Shown: positions 33,530-47,538 of the stretch, one piece after another | Position numbering within the stretch: position 1 is the stretch's first letter | Layout: each line of letters begins with the position of its first letter | Assembly: GCF_001659605.2 (NCBI RefSeq) | Contig: NC_035171.2 | Span: forward strand, 31,489,325 to 31,553,324 | Reading direction: 5' to 3' | Source of the DNA: Manihot esculenta | Lineage: Eukaryota; Streptophyta; Magnoliopsida; Malpighiales; Euphorbiaceae | Length of the DNA: 64,000 bases | Notes under the pieces: generated by a model | Databases searched by the model: none | What the model was told of the DNA's origin: nothing | Seen by the model: only the letters and a program-made list of their open reading frames with translations | Made by a program: the position numbers and the translations under genes

Positions 33530-36500
33530 TGGATTCTGTTTATATTGTTCCCCTTGCATGTATTTTATACATTTTTGCCAGGGAACTAACTGCATATTTG
33601 TCTTCAGCCTGTCCGTTTCCTTGTGAAGATGCATGAATGAGGACACTTGGTTGTGTAAATGGCCATCTGACTGGTTTAACCCCTTGCATCAGTTGCAAAG
33701 CTTGTTACTGTAATATCTTGAGCAGTGTTGCATATTGTTTTTTTATGTTTTTTTTGGACCTTAGCAGGATAAGCTAGCTAGACTTTCCAGGACTTTCTAG
33801 TGTTTTTTTTAAAGACAATGTGGCTCTATTCTCTCTTGTCTCTCCTTTTCTCTCTCTCAAAGGTCAAGAAAATGAATTGTATGAGTATGACTTGCTTCTT
33901 TCTTTTCGCGCTTTGTGGCTCCGTTTATTCTACAAGGTTTGATGGAGATATATTTTTGTCTTGAACTATAATTTGTCTTATTGCAGGAAAAGTGGAGCAT
34001 TTCAAGATTTCGTGAAGCATTTTCTTCAGTTCTATTCCATGAAAAGCTTGCTCAAGTAACAAAATATTGATTATAGTTCTTTCCCTTTTGTTGGGATCAT
34101 TTTTCTCATGCTTGTCAATAGACATATGGTTGTGGTAGATGACCTATTTCAAGGAAAAAGTCTTTAGCTCTTTCTATGGGTGGATAGAGCTGGGTCCCCA
34201 AAATATGGTAGGAACCACCAATAGCCAATAAATTTTCCTTCCTTGCTAATGTTGCTGCATTAGCTAGTTGTCTTAAATCAGGTTTTCAACCCAAAGCACT
34301 GCCAGAAAGGATTCAAATTTACCCAAGCTTAGTTGAAATCCTAGGTAAATTTTGTTTAATTAGAAGAATTTAGATTCTAAGTCTTGTATGGTTGAACCAA
34401 AGTGTTTGATAGGGGTTAAAGCAGCAGGTATTGAATATTACTTAAGTGGACAAACTTAATCATAGTATTATAAAATAAGCACCCTGGCCTCAATTTTTGA
34501 GTACTTGAGCAAATTTAAACTGTTCTAATATTCTTTATCAAATAATGCAGCCTTGAAAAAATCTTTTGGGGTGGGAAATAATACAGGAGTGTACTTACAA
34601 AGCCAGAGTAGTAAAACAAATATAGAATCTTTCTTCTTTTTTTTTTTAGGGGTTGGGCGGCGGTTGATAAAGGGTCTCAAAATTTCAACCTGTGATTTAC
34701 TTTCGGAAATTACATTTTCAGGTGTACAAATTAGCCAACAGGGATTTGGTACTGTCATGAATTTCCAATTTTATTGCTCTTGCACACATGGTGAGATTGA
34801 GATAGAGCTATATAATGGAAGACAAGAATGAAATGCCTATCTTGGCTATTGAAGGGAAGTGACATAGGATATCAAGAAGCTTACCCACTTGGCTTCTCTA
34901 ATTTTTTTTTTTCCCTAAATGAGTGTGATCATCCTCAATGCCAAAGCTTCAGGCTTTGGTGCAGGAAGAAAAAGTAGAAGCTTTTTTTAGTATGAAGTTT
35001 GACTCTTTGGTGTTGCCTGTAGAGTTTTTAAAGCTATGCATGTGGGGTTGGTCTACTAATTCAAAGGCCTATCCCTCTTTATGAGAGTTTTTGAAATCCC
35101 ATAACCCAATCATGGACTAATGATTTCTTTTATTTTTTTAATTTACAGTTTGGCTCTTGCATCAGTGGCCCCTTTCATCATGAAGCAAAGTATATATTAA
35201 ATAACTTGTTTTTATTTCTGAGGTTAAGTTTATGCTTTGTGATGTTGCATCGGCTTCCAAGGGGACTTGGATTTACAAAATAAGTAGAATACAGAGCGTT
35301 TTGGTGAGTAAAACTTTGATGTTTAAATCAATAATGGTTTTAAAGGTATTGTTAACAGAAAAATGAATATTCAGAAATCAAATATTCAATTCTTATAAGG
35401 TTGAAGGCTGTGATAGACTCTTGATAGAACTAGACTATCATATTTAATTAGAACTAAAACTCTCATTTTATAAGGATTGTATTTGAAATAAAATTCAACC
35501 TGAAATTTTGAATAGAATATCTAAAAGAGTGTATTATTTTTATCAAATTTTAACTTGTCAAATATTTGTTCTTTAAACTTTTGATTCTGAGTTTTTTACT
35601 TAGATTTCATATCACTTTAATAATGTAAAAGCACTAGACGTTTTCAAAATTAGTTAAATTGAGTTGCTATGTGAATGCAACATTTGATTGAGAGGAAACT
35701 TTCTTGCTAGTTCACACCACATCTTCTTTTTATGGGTTTGATTAATTAAATAACTAGTTAGAAAATTTCTTAATGAACTAGTTAATTAATTGATTAGCCT
35801 TATCATTAACTGGATAATACCAGCAAAGGTCACAAATAATAGTCAACAAAAGGTCACAACTTGGAAGGTTGGAGAGCATATGATATAATAGGACAAGGTC
35901 TCAAGCAAAGGTCTACAGGTTGACATTATTGGCTTAGCTTGGCTTCCTTGAAGAAGGCAGATGCTTTCATGCAAATTTCAAAAACCCATCTGTTAATCTT
36001 CCAAAATTAACAGAATTAATAGATTTTTTAAACATTAGAAATATTTTAATATATTTTTTAAAATAAAAGATTAGTTTAAAAAATAATTAATAAAGTTAAT
36101 TAAATTATAATTAAAATAGAGATCAGATTAAATATTTTCTTTGTCAGAGTTGTCAGTAGATGCCACTCCTTTTGACCTTTACACTTCACTAGAAAAGACA
36201 TTCCTAGACAATGTGTTTGTTTTTTTTTTTTTTCTTCAACTGCTTAATCAAACTTTGAAAAATTAAAATCTGGATTAAAGAAATTAAATAGCTGGCACTG
36301 TAATAAAGAATTTGATATGAGATGCAGATTTCAAACAGTTCATTTTCATTATTTATTTTGTTTTATTAATTATTAATTATTATTTAATTTTATAATTAAA
36401 AAAATTGTACTAATCCTGACTATACAGCAAGGCTGGAGCCAGGGAACACTGTTGTAGTCTGACAGAGATCTTGTGCTCATAATAATTTTGGAACTCTTTG

Positions 36501-39016
36501 GAGTTAGATCCGACACTGTATAATCGAAATTGTCACCCTTAAAATTACAATTAGTTTAAAAATTAATTAAGATTAATTTTAATTAAATTAATTAAATTTA
36601 CAGGACATAGGATTTTTATATATTTGAAATAAGATTAAATATCATTAGGTTGCATGTCATAATCTTTTTGTTATCTAGTAGATCTATTTTTGATATATTA
36701 CACTCTTTAAAAGAATAAAATGATATGCAGAAGATAAGATAATATCATTGATGGATGATTAATCATAATTTTTTTAAAATATATATATATATTAAAAAAT
36801 ATATATTTTTTTTTATTTAAAAATTTGGATTATCACCTACCAAGAAAGAAATCATATGAAAACTGAAAAGATAGTGAGACGTCATGACCATGCACATAGA
36901 CTTTAATTCTTTTATTATAGTGCTTACCTGCTCCATTAAAAAAAATATATATTTGTAAATTAATTGTTTTTAATAATATTTAAATATCTAATTTTAGCAA
37001 CTAATAATAATAATCATTTCTATAATTAGTAATTTATGTGTGCTCAGGAATATTCTTACTCTTGTGTTGTGGTCTCCAATAATGCATCAAATGCTTCGCC
37101 CCATATCAAAAATCATTACTTTACCCTCTTCTCTCCCTAGCTTTTCTTTTTTTTTTTTTTTTTTCATAAAAAAATTGCTAATACATATTTATATAACATG
37201 ATAGTCGACTAAAATAGATCATGAGTTATAGGTATGAGACAAAATTACATGATAAAAATTAAATAAGTCAATATACAATTTTATCCATAAAATAAAAGTC
37301 TCGAATAGCGTAATAATCAGTTCTTTATCAAGACTCATTCTATTCAAAAGAGGTTAGAATCTTACTATAAAATTATCGTTAGCGGATATCATCTTGTATA
37401 TTTCAATTATGTCTATAATCATAAAATCTCATAAAAATAATCAGCACCAATCGAATTTTTAAAAAATATTAATTAATTTCATCTTTTTACAATATAAAAA
37501 TCGATGATTATAAAGACAAATATATCAATTCTTATATAACTACTATTTAATTTTAAGCAATTCTTACACTCACTTTATTATTTAATTTACTGACTTAAAC
37601 ATCCGAATGACTGTCTAAGTGCTAAGCATCTCAATTTTTTTACATATTGATCAATTATGTTATTATTTTATTTTGACGAGCATTACATATATATATATAA
37701 TTTTTTTATATATTAATTTAAAAAAAAATAAAATGCAAATAAAATATTTTGACATTCTAAATTTTATGAAATATTTATTTAAATATTCTAATAATATAAT
37801 TAACCATGAATGTGTGTGGACATATTCTTGTTTACACTACATACACAGCTAGAATGAATGAGAACAAATGGGTCCAATCACCTTAATTAACAAATTAATA
37901 TATAAATATTATTTGTTAAATGTTTGATTAATTAAATTAAAATGTACATACATAAGGGAAGAAATTAATAGATATTTCATAATAAACAAAAGAGGATTAT
38001 GAAAGAAGACTGAGATTATATGAGATTAATTAATTATTAAAGTAATTTTTTAAAGCTAGTACCTCCACAAAAATCCAAACTTTGTATCATCATCTTATTG
38101 ATTTAAAAATTTATAGTAGACAAAGTTCTCACCTTTGAGTCAGACCTAGTTCATGCAAAAGATTCTAGGCTTTGTAGAGACCCATATATAGGGAAAGGAC
38201 CTCAACTACCCTTCATGACATCCCAACAAACACTATAATTTAAAGGGTAGACTGGACTTTTCATGGGGTATATAGCCCTAATAATAAAATCAAACTTAAC
38301 CCTAATATTCAATGTCAAAATATTTCTACACAAAAGCTAATGGAAGCCAAATAGTGGAAGACAGTTTCCACATCTACCCTTGTTATGTTCTCTTTGATTC
38401 TTTTAACATGCTTTTAAATCTAAACGGTCATGAATCGGTGAGAGCTAAAGGTTAATTTTAATTTAGTCTTGTAAAATTTTTGTAGAAAAAATTACTTTTT
38501 AAAATCTGAGAGCAAGAAAGTTCCCTGGCACATAGATTAAAGCATGAATCACTTGAAGAAAATTTCAAGCTTTGTACAAAAGAGAAAACTTCTCTCATGC
38601 GATATAGAAGTTGCTATCTTTTTCTGTTTAATCTTAGAAAAGGGTAATAATTTAGCTTGTTTTTTTTCTTACATTATTACTGACTATTGAAAGAAGTGAA
38701 TGAGAGACTTTCGTACGTAAAAGAAAAAAAGAAACACATAATGAAATGGAGAGAAGTCATGAAACTGTCAAGACCTCTCCCAAAAAGAAATGGCACAAAA
38801 TAAAAAGGAGCTTTTTTACAAACCCATGTACTGTCAAAAGAAGAAATGTTTCATATTTTTCATCAGAAAACAACACAATCCCCCATGAAAAACTCCAAGT
38901 CTTATCTGAAAATCTTTCCTTCCCACCTTACCCCATCAAATCTTCTTTCTTTGATTTTACTTACAGTCAGTCCCCAGAAAATCATTCAAATAATTATATA
39001 ATATATATATATTTCA
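33530..39016. other. Intergenic DNA between the glyoxalase relic and the MYB gene
   Basis: The part up to about 35300 is less AT-rich but shows no recognisable protein; the frames at about 34525-34831 are open on both strands. The rest is strongly AT-rich with A/T homopolymers. No RNA gene was recognised. Confidence 0.45.
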
Positions 39017-40399
39017 TCAGTAGTAGTACATGTACTTCTCTTGTGTCTTGTTTTCATCAAGGAGGATGTTGTTGTTGTTATTACAGCTATTATTACTACT
39101 GCTGCTAATCAGTTGCTTAACATCCTCAAGATCATACTCAAATGGTGAAGTTTCTCCAAAATACCCAGTTGTCTTCTCTGTCCATTGGTTCAAATTCTCA
39201 CTTCCATTACAGCTGTTGATGCCATAACTAAACATGAACTTCTGGTTCTCTTCATACCCATTTGAGATGTAGCTTTGAAATCCCATATCTTCTTGTTTGA
39301 TCTCTCGTCCTCCATAACTGATCTGGCTGCAACTTCCATCAGAATTAGAACTGCAACTTGCTTCACTTCCAAATATCAGTAGATTGTTGCTGCTGCTACC
39401 ATTGTTACTATCTTTCACTGGATGATAGTAGTGCAAAGGATTCAGCAGGCTCTCTTGGGTTTGAAAAAGTGAGGATGAGTTTGTGGCTGTAGTGGTGGTA
39501 TTTTTGGCTAAAAGATTTGATGGGATTGGTGAAATGGGGTCAAATACAGTAGTGAAAGGTTTAAAATTGGGAGGGAAATAAGGGAAAGAAGAAGAAGAAG
39601 AGTCTTTGTAGAGAGATAAGAGTGAGTGAGATGATAATGGTGAAGATTGATGATGAGGAGATGGGAATGAAAATGGCTTTGTTTGAGATTGAGGAGCTAC
39701 GGCCATGAGCTTCTTCTTCAGCTTGGTGTTCCAATAATTCTTAATATCATTATCAGTCCTGCCTGGTAACTGAGCAGCTATTATTGACCATCTGCAATTT
39801 GCATGTTAAAGAAACAAAATAAGACTCCATAAGAAGAAAAATTCAGATAGCTGTAAGTAGTTCTTGATGTTGGATCTAAAACTTGGCATGCATGCACAGA
39901 AATTATCCAAAAATAGGAGATTCTTGATTTGTTCAAGAATATCTTTCTCTTCTTAAAAAAAATTAAAAAAAGAAACCTAAATTTCCTTTTGAGATATACA
40001 TCAGATGCTGGATGAGAAAGAGAAAGAAAATATTGAATCTACCTGCTTCCAATGTTAGCAAATAAGGTGCAGATAATTCTGTCTTCTTCATCAGAGAATT
40101 CACCATGTTTAATGTTGGGTCTCAGATAGTTTAGCCATCTCAATCTGCAACTCTTTCCACATCTTTTCAGACCTGTTCATCAGAAAACAACCACTCATGT
40201 AAGAAAAACAAGCACCCATAAAATCAAATCCATTAATTTTTGAAGTTGATGTTATAATCTTACCAGCTTTCTGAGGAAGAGCAATCCAATTTCCACCAGT
40301 TCCAAATTTTTCTATATACTCCTTAAGCTTTGAGTCTTCTTCTGGAGACCAAGGTCCCTTCTTCACATTTGCCTTATCACAACAAGGAGCTCTTCCCAT
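39017..40399 (-). CDS. R2R3-MYB transcription factor, RAX/MYB36 group (subgroup 14)
   Basis: Three exons: 40264-40399, 40043-40172 and 39017-39791, all GT-AG, encoding 346 residues. The N-terminus [17 protein letters not shown] and the repeats fit subgroup 14: R2 tryptophans at 17, 38 and 58, and R3 with Phe71, Trp90 and Trp109 followed by [12 protein letters not shown]. The two introns split the MYB domain at Gly46 and Arg89, the usual plant positions. The C-terminal region is Ser/Asn-rich with a conserved-looking [12 protein letters not shown] near residues 310-320 and a Tyr-rich end, most like RAX2/Blind-type proteins. Relatives act in axillary meristem formation (RAX, tomato Blind) or endodermal differentiation (MYB36). 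The subgroup is firm; the exact ortholog is an inference. Confidence 0.92.
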
Positions 40400-43300
40400 C
40401 TCTCTCTCTCTCTCTTCTTTTCTTGTCAAAATTTATAAAAAGAACCCAACAAGTCTCACTTTCTACATAAACTTATGGTGAGGGGCTGCTTGCTGCCTTT
40501 AATAGAAGAGGACTAGATGGGTTTTTTTATAATTAAAAAAAAAAGAAAAAAGAAAATGAAAAAAATATATATATTATATACTTTATTTTCTATGTATTCA
40601 GAGATGTGCACAAGTCAAAATGATAGACATGTTCAATCAGTTCCCAACTTAATTAATTAATTATTTAAATTTAATTAGAGATCTAATAAGCTAATTAGTA
40701 GAAGTTTCCATATTTCAATTTTTGGTTTACCCTGCATAGATAAAGCCTTGCTCAGACTTTTCTTTTTCTCTTTTTTTTTTTCAAATTAATTTTCAAAGGG
40801 CATCCAATGTCTCTTTGAGAAGAAATTCAACAGGCTAGTGAATTGATAGCTACAGGCTTCTAACTGTGACATTTTTCAAACCGCAGACTAAGTAAATGTC
40901 TAGGTTTGTTTTATGGTAGATAATTAATATAACTAAATTGCTTCAAAAATTAATTACTAGTTTAATCAATTCATTACCCACATTTTATTTAAATTTTCAT
41001 ACTTTATCAATTATACACCAACATGTTTCTTTAAAAATTGAAATACCCATTAATTTCTACCTACCATCTACATATTGAATACAATATTCCATCCAATAAT
41101 TAAAAAAAAAAAAAACACTGCCCAGAAATCTTGTTCTACAATATTAGTTCATAGGAAGATTTGATTTATGATGAGAATTAATTAATTTAATTAATTTAGC
41201 TGTATGATAATTTTGACAATTCTAGTTATTATGAGTTAGAAATGAAGAAAGATTCTCCGTTGAACACAAGAAATATTAATTAATTAATTAATTACTGCAT
41301 TTGCCAATAATTAAATTTTGATTACATCATTATTATTTTATTTTATTTTATTTATTAAGCTGATTAAGTCATTGCAAACGTGATAACACATTAATTGTTG
41401 TTCAAAGCCAGCAACCTTTTTTTTTTTTTTTTTCATTTGTTTCTGTTAATTTTTTCTACAATTCAAACACTTTTAGCATGATATGATAGAAATGAAAGTT
41501 CAAAGAAATTAACCCATTGAGATTTTTTCTTAATTTTATTTGATTACAAGGTTTCTTTTTTCTTTTTGATGTGAAAAGATTGGTTGACATATCATATGGG
41601 AATTGTTTATTTTATATATGTGATTATTAAAATCAAGTAATTCATTCTATATATGAAGCTTTTACATGCAATTATCTAATATTAATATATCTTAATTTGG
41701 ATTATTTATCTAAATTAATAAAATAATAATTCCACTATGAAACAGTAATCAGGTAAATCCAAAGGATAGCTTATTGGGATTTTTCAGTCATACCATGTGT
41801 GATTATTATATTTATCTAAATTAATATAATAAATTTTTAAGAATACTTTTAGATTTTTTACATGTTAAAAGTTAAAAGATTTATATTTTAGCGTTAAAAA
41901 AATGTTTTTTAAAATAAAATTTGCTAAAAAAGCTATTAATAATGATTTTATTGTTTATTTATGTTAGTATTTTTGTGTAAAGTATATTAAATTTAATTTC
42001 CAATGAAATTTTAATATTATTTACTTAATATATGATTTTTTAATAATATTTTTTTTAAAATTTAAGTGTTATGCATTATTAGAATTTTATTATGTAACAC
42101 TGTTGTATGATGATAATGTATGATATATTTTAAGTGCATATTATATTATATCAATAATTTTAATTGAAAAAAAAATATAGAGCTATAATAGTAAATTTTG
42201 AAATTTTAAGAGCAATTAACTGTGCATAGGTAACAAATATATATATTATTTTTTTATTATTAAAATCGAATTAAATTGAAATAATTAAAAATTTTTAAAA
42301 TAAAAATTAAATCAAATAAAATTTTTAAATTAATTCAATTTTAATCATTTTTTTTTAATTTTAAAAACATAGTAGTGACTTACCGCGACTAACACTCGAA
42401 GGCATCTTTTCTATGTTTAAAACTCTCAAAAAGCATTTTATTAACTTAACCGTTAAAGTAAAATCTATTTTACAGATCTGTCAATTATATATAGAGAGAG
42501 AGTGTGGGAGAGAGCTAGCGGTCAATAGCTTTTTTACATTAATTAGGTAGTAATTATCAAGATGATGGCTTTGGTTAAATATAAAATTACTTATGAAGAC
42601 TAATACCGTTATAAAGTTAGTATAACTTATAATAAACAAATCATCTTTGTAAGAATACAGGTGCTCTTTAATTACTGGCTGCCCTATTTTCCTTTTTTAT
42701 TTTTATTATCCTTTTTTAAATTACATCATGGGATTCATTACCAAAACCTTAATTACTTGATTCATACTTGTTTATAATGAGTGATTTGTATATGCATGCA
42801 AGTAGAAAATTATTATTTATAATATAAAATTATCTAAATAATTGATAATTTAATGACTGAGTACTTATTTTGAAATATAATAATTTGTAAGTTGTAAATT
42901 ATAATATTAAAATATAAATAAAACTGCATAGTATTGGCATGCAAATAAACTACTAATAGATTCCACAGAGATAAGCTAGAATAGATATACAGACACACCT
43001 AAATCTAAATCTTACTTGTGAAAGGAGACGTATGAGAGAGAAAGCCATGCATTTATTTTAGATTCAGCATGAAAAAAAAATTAAAAAAAAATAATTAGAG
43101 GGTAAATTATTTTTTCAAAAGAAAATTATTATTTAGTTTTTGAGAGATTAATAGTCTACTTGATATATTTTGAAAAATATATAGGTACGCCTGGGATTAT
43201 TTAAAAGTGAATGAAGTTTCCTGGCTATAAAAAGAAATTGATTAATTAATTAATTAATTTAATTAATAATATCCCTGTCTGTTCTTCAACTCCAATTGGA

Positions 43301-44473
43301 ATCTTCAAATTTGAAAACAAGAAGGATATTGGTGTCCATGAAATTTTATATCAAAATAATAATTCATTAATTAATCACAATTAATAAAAAACAAAAGAGA
43401 CAAGTGTCGTCATTCGCATTGACTCTTATACATGGAGGAAACATCCATACACTTTACTTTCTTCCTCTCTTTTTCTCAAAGGTTGGCAATCCATAAGCTA
43501 CAGGCTTTAGTCATATAATTACGATTAAATTATTAAAATAAAAAAATTATTATTTAATTTTTATATTATTCATATAATTACGATTATTTAGGAAAAATCG
43601 AGGAACCGAAGAGTTTGACTTATTCTTGTAGTTGTAATTTGAAATTGGGCGCACTAAATCACTGTGGATTACGTACCGAGTTGCAGAGTGGAAGGGTTTG
43701 GACTTTGGAACAAACTTTGAGGGCTGAAAGAAATATACTTTGTTACTGTACAAAACAAAAACATTCAGATTTCAGTTTCAGTGACTAACTATTATACTTT
43801 GTCAACTGTTTGATATTTTTCCTCTGAAAAGAAAGAGCTGAACTCAAACCCCTCCAAAAATTTCTCCATGTTTCCACATGCTAGCTACTGATGAGTTTCA
43901 TTTCCATCACATCATTGTAAATTTGTCAACCATTTTCTTTTCTCTCTTTTTTTTTTCTTTTCATCATTTGTTAATTTTCTTCCTAATTTGTCAACTATAT
44001 TAACAATAATTTTAATTTCTCCATTAATGAATTGCAAGGTGAGTTTAATGTGTATTGTTGTTATTATTATTTATTTGGTTTAACTATTATTTAGTGTTAA
44101 TTAACAAACATAATTAGCCTAAAAGTCTAAGCAAAATTGCATGCGATTCATTTGTCTAAATACACCTTCGTGTCTCCACTGATCGAGCTGCCTTTGACAT
44201 AACAATAAAAATAAATCATGAGCTCAAGTGCTATATTTGTAAATAACAATAACTTTCGGGGACAAAGAAGATTTGAAAAGAGTGGGGTGTCTCATTTTTG
44301 CAAATGTGAAAAAGAAAATAAAAATAAAAATTGCTGAGAAATAAATAAAATAAATAAATAAATATTTAAAAAAAAAAAAAAAGGAAAAAGAAAAAAGAAG
44401 CAAAAGTGTTAACTGGGATTCGACACAGACACGAACATTAACAGGTAGCCTGGCTGGGTTGGCTGTGTTTCGA

Positions 44474-44529
44474 TGACGTCATAAGTTACTTGTACTCACT
44501 CACTCTCACACACAAACACTTCCCACGTG
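44474..44529. promoter_or_regulatory. Palindromic bZIP site and G-box in an orphan island
   Basis: TGACGTCA (44474-44481) and CACGTG (44524-44529) lie 42 bp apart in a GC-richer island (about 44400-44720). Both are bZIP-type binding sequences. No gene model starts nearby, so the target is unknown. Confidence 0.4.
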
Positions 44530-45699
44530 TGAGACTCACCAAAACAACCCAAAATCATTTTCAAGATTCGTGTTCTTTTTTATACATTTGTTTAAGCTCT
44601 CTTTGCATGTGATTTCGACACGGGTTCCTCTTACCTCAAGCTTCGAGCCCACAAGCCAAGGTGGTCCCCACTCCCCGAACTGCTTTACTCGCTCATCTTG
44701 GTTCGCACGTGTAATTTTTTTTCCTTTTTTTTTCCTCAGTCTAATTTTACCAATTCCTGGGATTATTATTAGAACATTTTATGAGATTGTAATTTGTAAA
44801 TAACATAAGGCGTAAATTTTACTTGAACTAAAATCATATATATAATATATTGTTTTCAGATAATAATTTATTTATAATTTAATAATAATAATTATTATTT
44901 ATTTATTATTATTAGAAAAGAGGTTATGTGGAGAAGAGGATGCGTTGGATGAGAAGAAAGCCATCAATCAATCAATCAAATCGAGCAAAATGCACGCTTG
45001 CTTCATCATCTTCAACCTTTTTATAAAATCCATATGATTATGATGGTGAGGGTTTGGTTTGGTTTACAGCCACAGGGGTTGAGTTGTGAGTGGTCACCTA
45101 TTTTTTCATTTCTTATTTTTATTTTGTTTTAAAATAATTATTTTGGATTATTTCAAAAAATAAAAAGAAAATCATTTTGGGTCAGTGATTGTTTGATGAA
45201 TACAGCTACTACTGCCCCAATGGATACAGATAGGGATGAGCCCTCCAGGCCTGCGTGTAGGGGCATGGCGCACCCTGGTCCAATCTCCATGTTTTCACAT
45301 TTTTTATTTTTCAAATTTCAACTATGAAAATCATCATAATTTTAGACTTTATTTCTTTAAATTAATAAAATAATCTTTTTATTAAATTACTATTAATTAA
45401 TAATAAATTTAAAATTATTTACAGAAAAACAATTCAAATCTAAAAATAAATTATCACAAATATTAAAATCATATAGTTTAAAATATTATAAAAAAATAAA
45501 ATTTAATGGGCTAAATAAATGATACTCCAATAATTTAATTTTTTTTATAAAAAGAAGATTAAGCTGATTTTGATCATATTCCATAAACTATATTATAAAT
45601 TACTCTTCAAATAATATATTTTAGAGCAATTCACCCATATAAATGGGCATATAGATTTTAGCTAGTGGGATTAAACAGGGGGTTTAAGGTTAAAATTGA

Positions 45700-46130
45700 A
45701 AAATTACGATAGAGTCAAATTAATTTAAAATTTTAATTTTATTTATTTATTTATTTTAATTTGATTTGATTTTTAATTTTAAAAATTTTAATTATTTTGG
45801 TTTGATTTGATTTTAATCAAGAAAAAATCAAAAAAATTAAATTGAATTGATTAATAGTAATAATATATTATTTTTTATAATATAGAGATATTAAATTATA
45901 ATTAAAATTGAACTATTTCAATTAAATTTTAAAAAATAATAAAAATAAATTGTAAAAAATAAAAAAATTATTAAAAATTTAATTGATCAAATCGAACTGA
46001 ATCATATTGATTCGATTTGATTCAGTTTAATTCCTGTTTAAAATCAATTTCATTTAATTTTTATAAATATTAAAATTTTAATTTATGATTTATTTAATTC
46101 GATTTAATTTTAAATTCAACTAATTCAATG
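45700..46130. repeat. Dispersed repeat related to 29930-30330
   Basis: Words such as tttggtttgatttgatttt, gatcaaatcgaactgaatc and gattcgatttgattcag occur with inverted counterparts. The family is not identified. Confidence 0.4.
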
Positions 46131-47538
46131 TTAATCTCTAAAAAATAAAAAATTTGAAAGAAAATAAATATAAATAATAATTGAATTTGGTGATGATATA
46201 TAAAATTATATGGATAATTTAAAACAAAAAGAAATAAATAAACTGCTTTCCTTTTTGATATGGTCAGCCCACGTATAAGCTAGCCCAACCCAATTAAGTC
46301 CTTGCAAATACTTTGGTCATATTCAACAACAACAGTATTTAAGGTTTGTGTTTAGTGTTTAACAACCGCAAATTATTTTTCTTTAACACTTTTTTTTCCT
46401 TTTATTTTTTATAAATTTATAAATTTAAATTTTAATATATAAATTCTCTTTATTATTATTTATATTTTTTATAAATTTATAAGTCTAAATTTTAATATAT
46501 AAATTTTTCTTATTTTTCATTTTTTTAATTATTCTCTATGCCGTACTCAGCTTATTACATTCATAATAACATAATAATACTATTAACTCTTTTTTTTGTA
46601 TATGCTAAATGATGTTTCTAGTTTATTAGTTAAAAGAATAAAATTATAATTAGGATTAATTTATTGAATAGTTGAATTAAAATTATAATTTAATCAATCT
46701 TTAAATTTATAAAAATCATAGTAATTAAATACAAATCAATCATATTATAGATAATTTATTAAAAAAATTAAAATTGATAATACATATTACTGATTATTGT
46801 CTAAATTTTATAAATTAATAAAATTAGATAAATATAATTTTTTTACTTTATAAAAATTTAAAATTTAATTAGTACTGTTAAACTATTTTTTATTTTATTT
46901 ATAAATCATCAAATCATATGTTTAATTTATTTTTAATTGTTATAATTTTTATAAATTTAAATGTTTAATATGTGTATAATAAGCAATATTTAGTTAATTT
47001 CTTTTCCTGAAAAATACATAATAAAAAAATTGCAACGGTAACAGTTTGGCTATTTTCAAATGCCCAAGAGCTGTCCATATTTGGCTTCACTCTCCTCTAA
47101 TGCTCATGCGGAATCCTGGTAAGAACTCCTAGATAACCTGAGGAACTAAAATCAGGATAACAATCTTGATGAGATGATGGTATTCCTTTTATGTAGCATT
47201 TGGAAAAAGCTGGAATCAATATTTGTCTAGAAACCAATTACCTAATCATTAAGAACTGATTTCTGCAGCATTACACAATTTGGAAGAATGTATTTCGATG
47301 AGAGCTAATCTACAACCAAAAAGCCGGCAAAGTTTAAAAATGGCAGTCCCTTCTATTTCTAAACAATGAACCAAAAATGGCTGAATCATGAAATCTGGTT
47401 TTCTTCAATCTCTAGCCAAGAAGCCACGAAAGCCCATTCATTCTCATCTCTAAGATCTCCTTGCAAGCCCATACACTATTGCATGCAGAGTCCAATAACA
47501 CAAACTCAATTGGTTGGTAAAAGTTTTGTCTTAAGGAC

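Larger units (their letters stand above)
40440..47530. other. Long AT-rich intergenic region
   Basis: No gene was recognised. It includes (AATT)n-like tracts near 41275-41292 and 43240-43258, a degenerate repeat at about 45700-46130 related to 29930-30330, and a less AT-rich island at about 44400-44720 with motifs listed separately. A patch at about 45185-45290 (GC-richer) and one at 47040-47530 (upstream of the fucosidase relic) carry no recognisable coding sequence. Confidence 0.45.

Noticed and set aside
34553..34831. 92-codon frame with a poly-Phe run
   Set aside because: It spans a T homopolymer, is overlapped by an opposite-strand frame and resembles no known protein.
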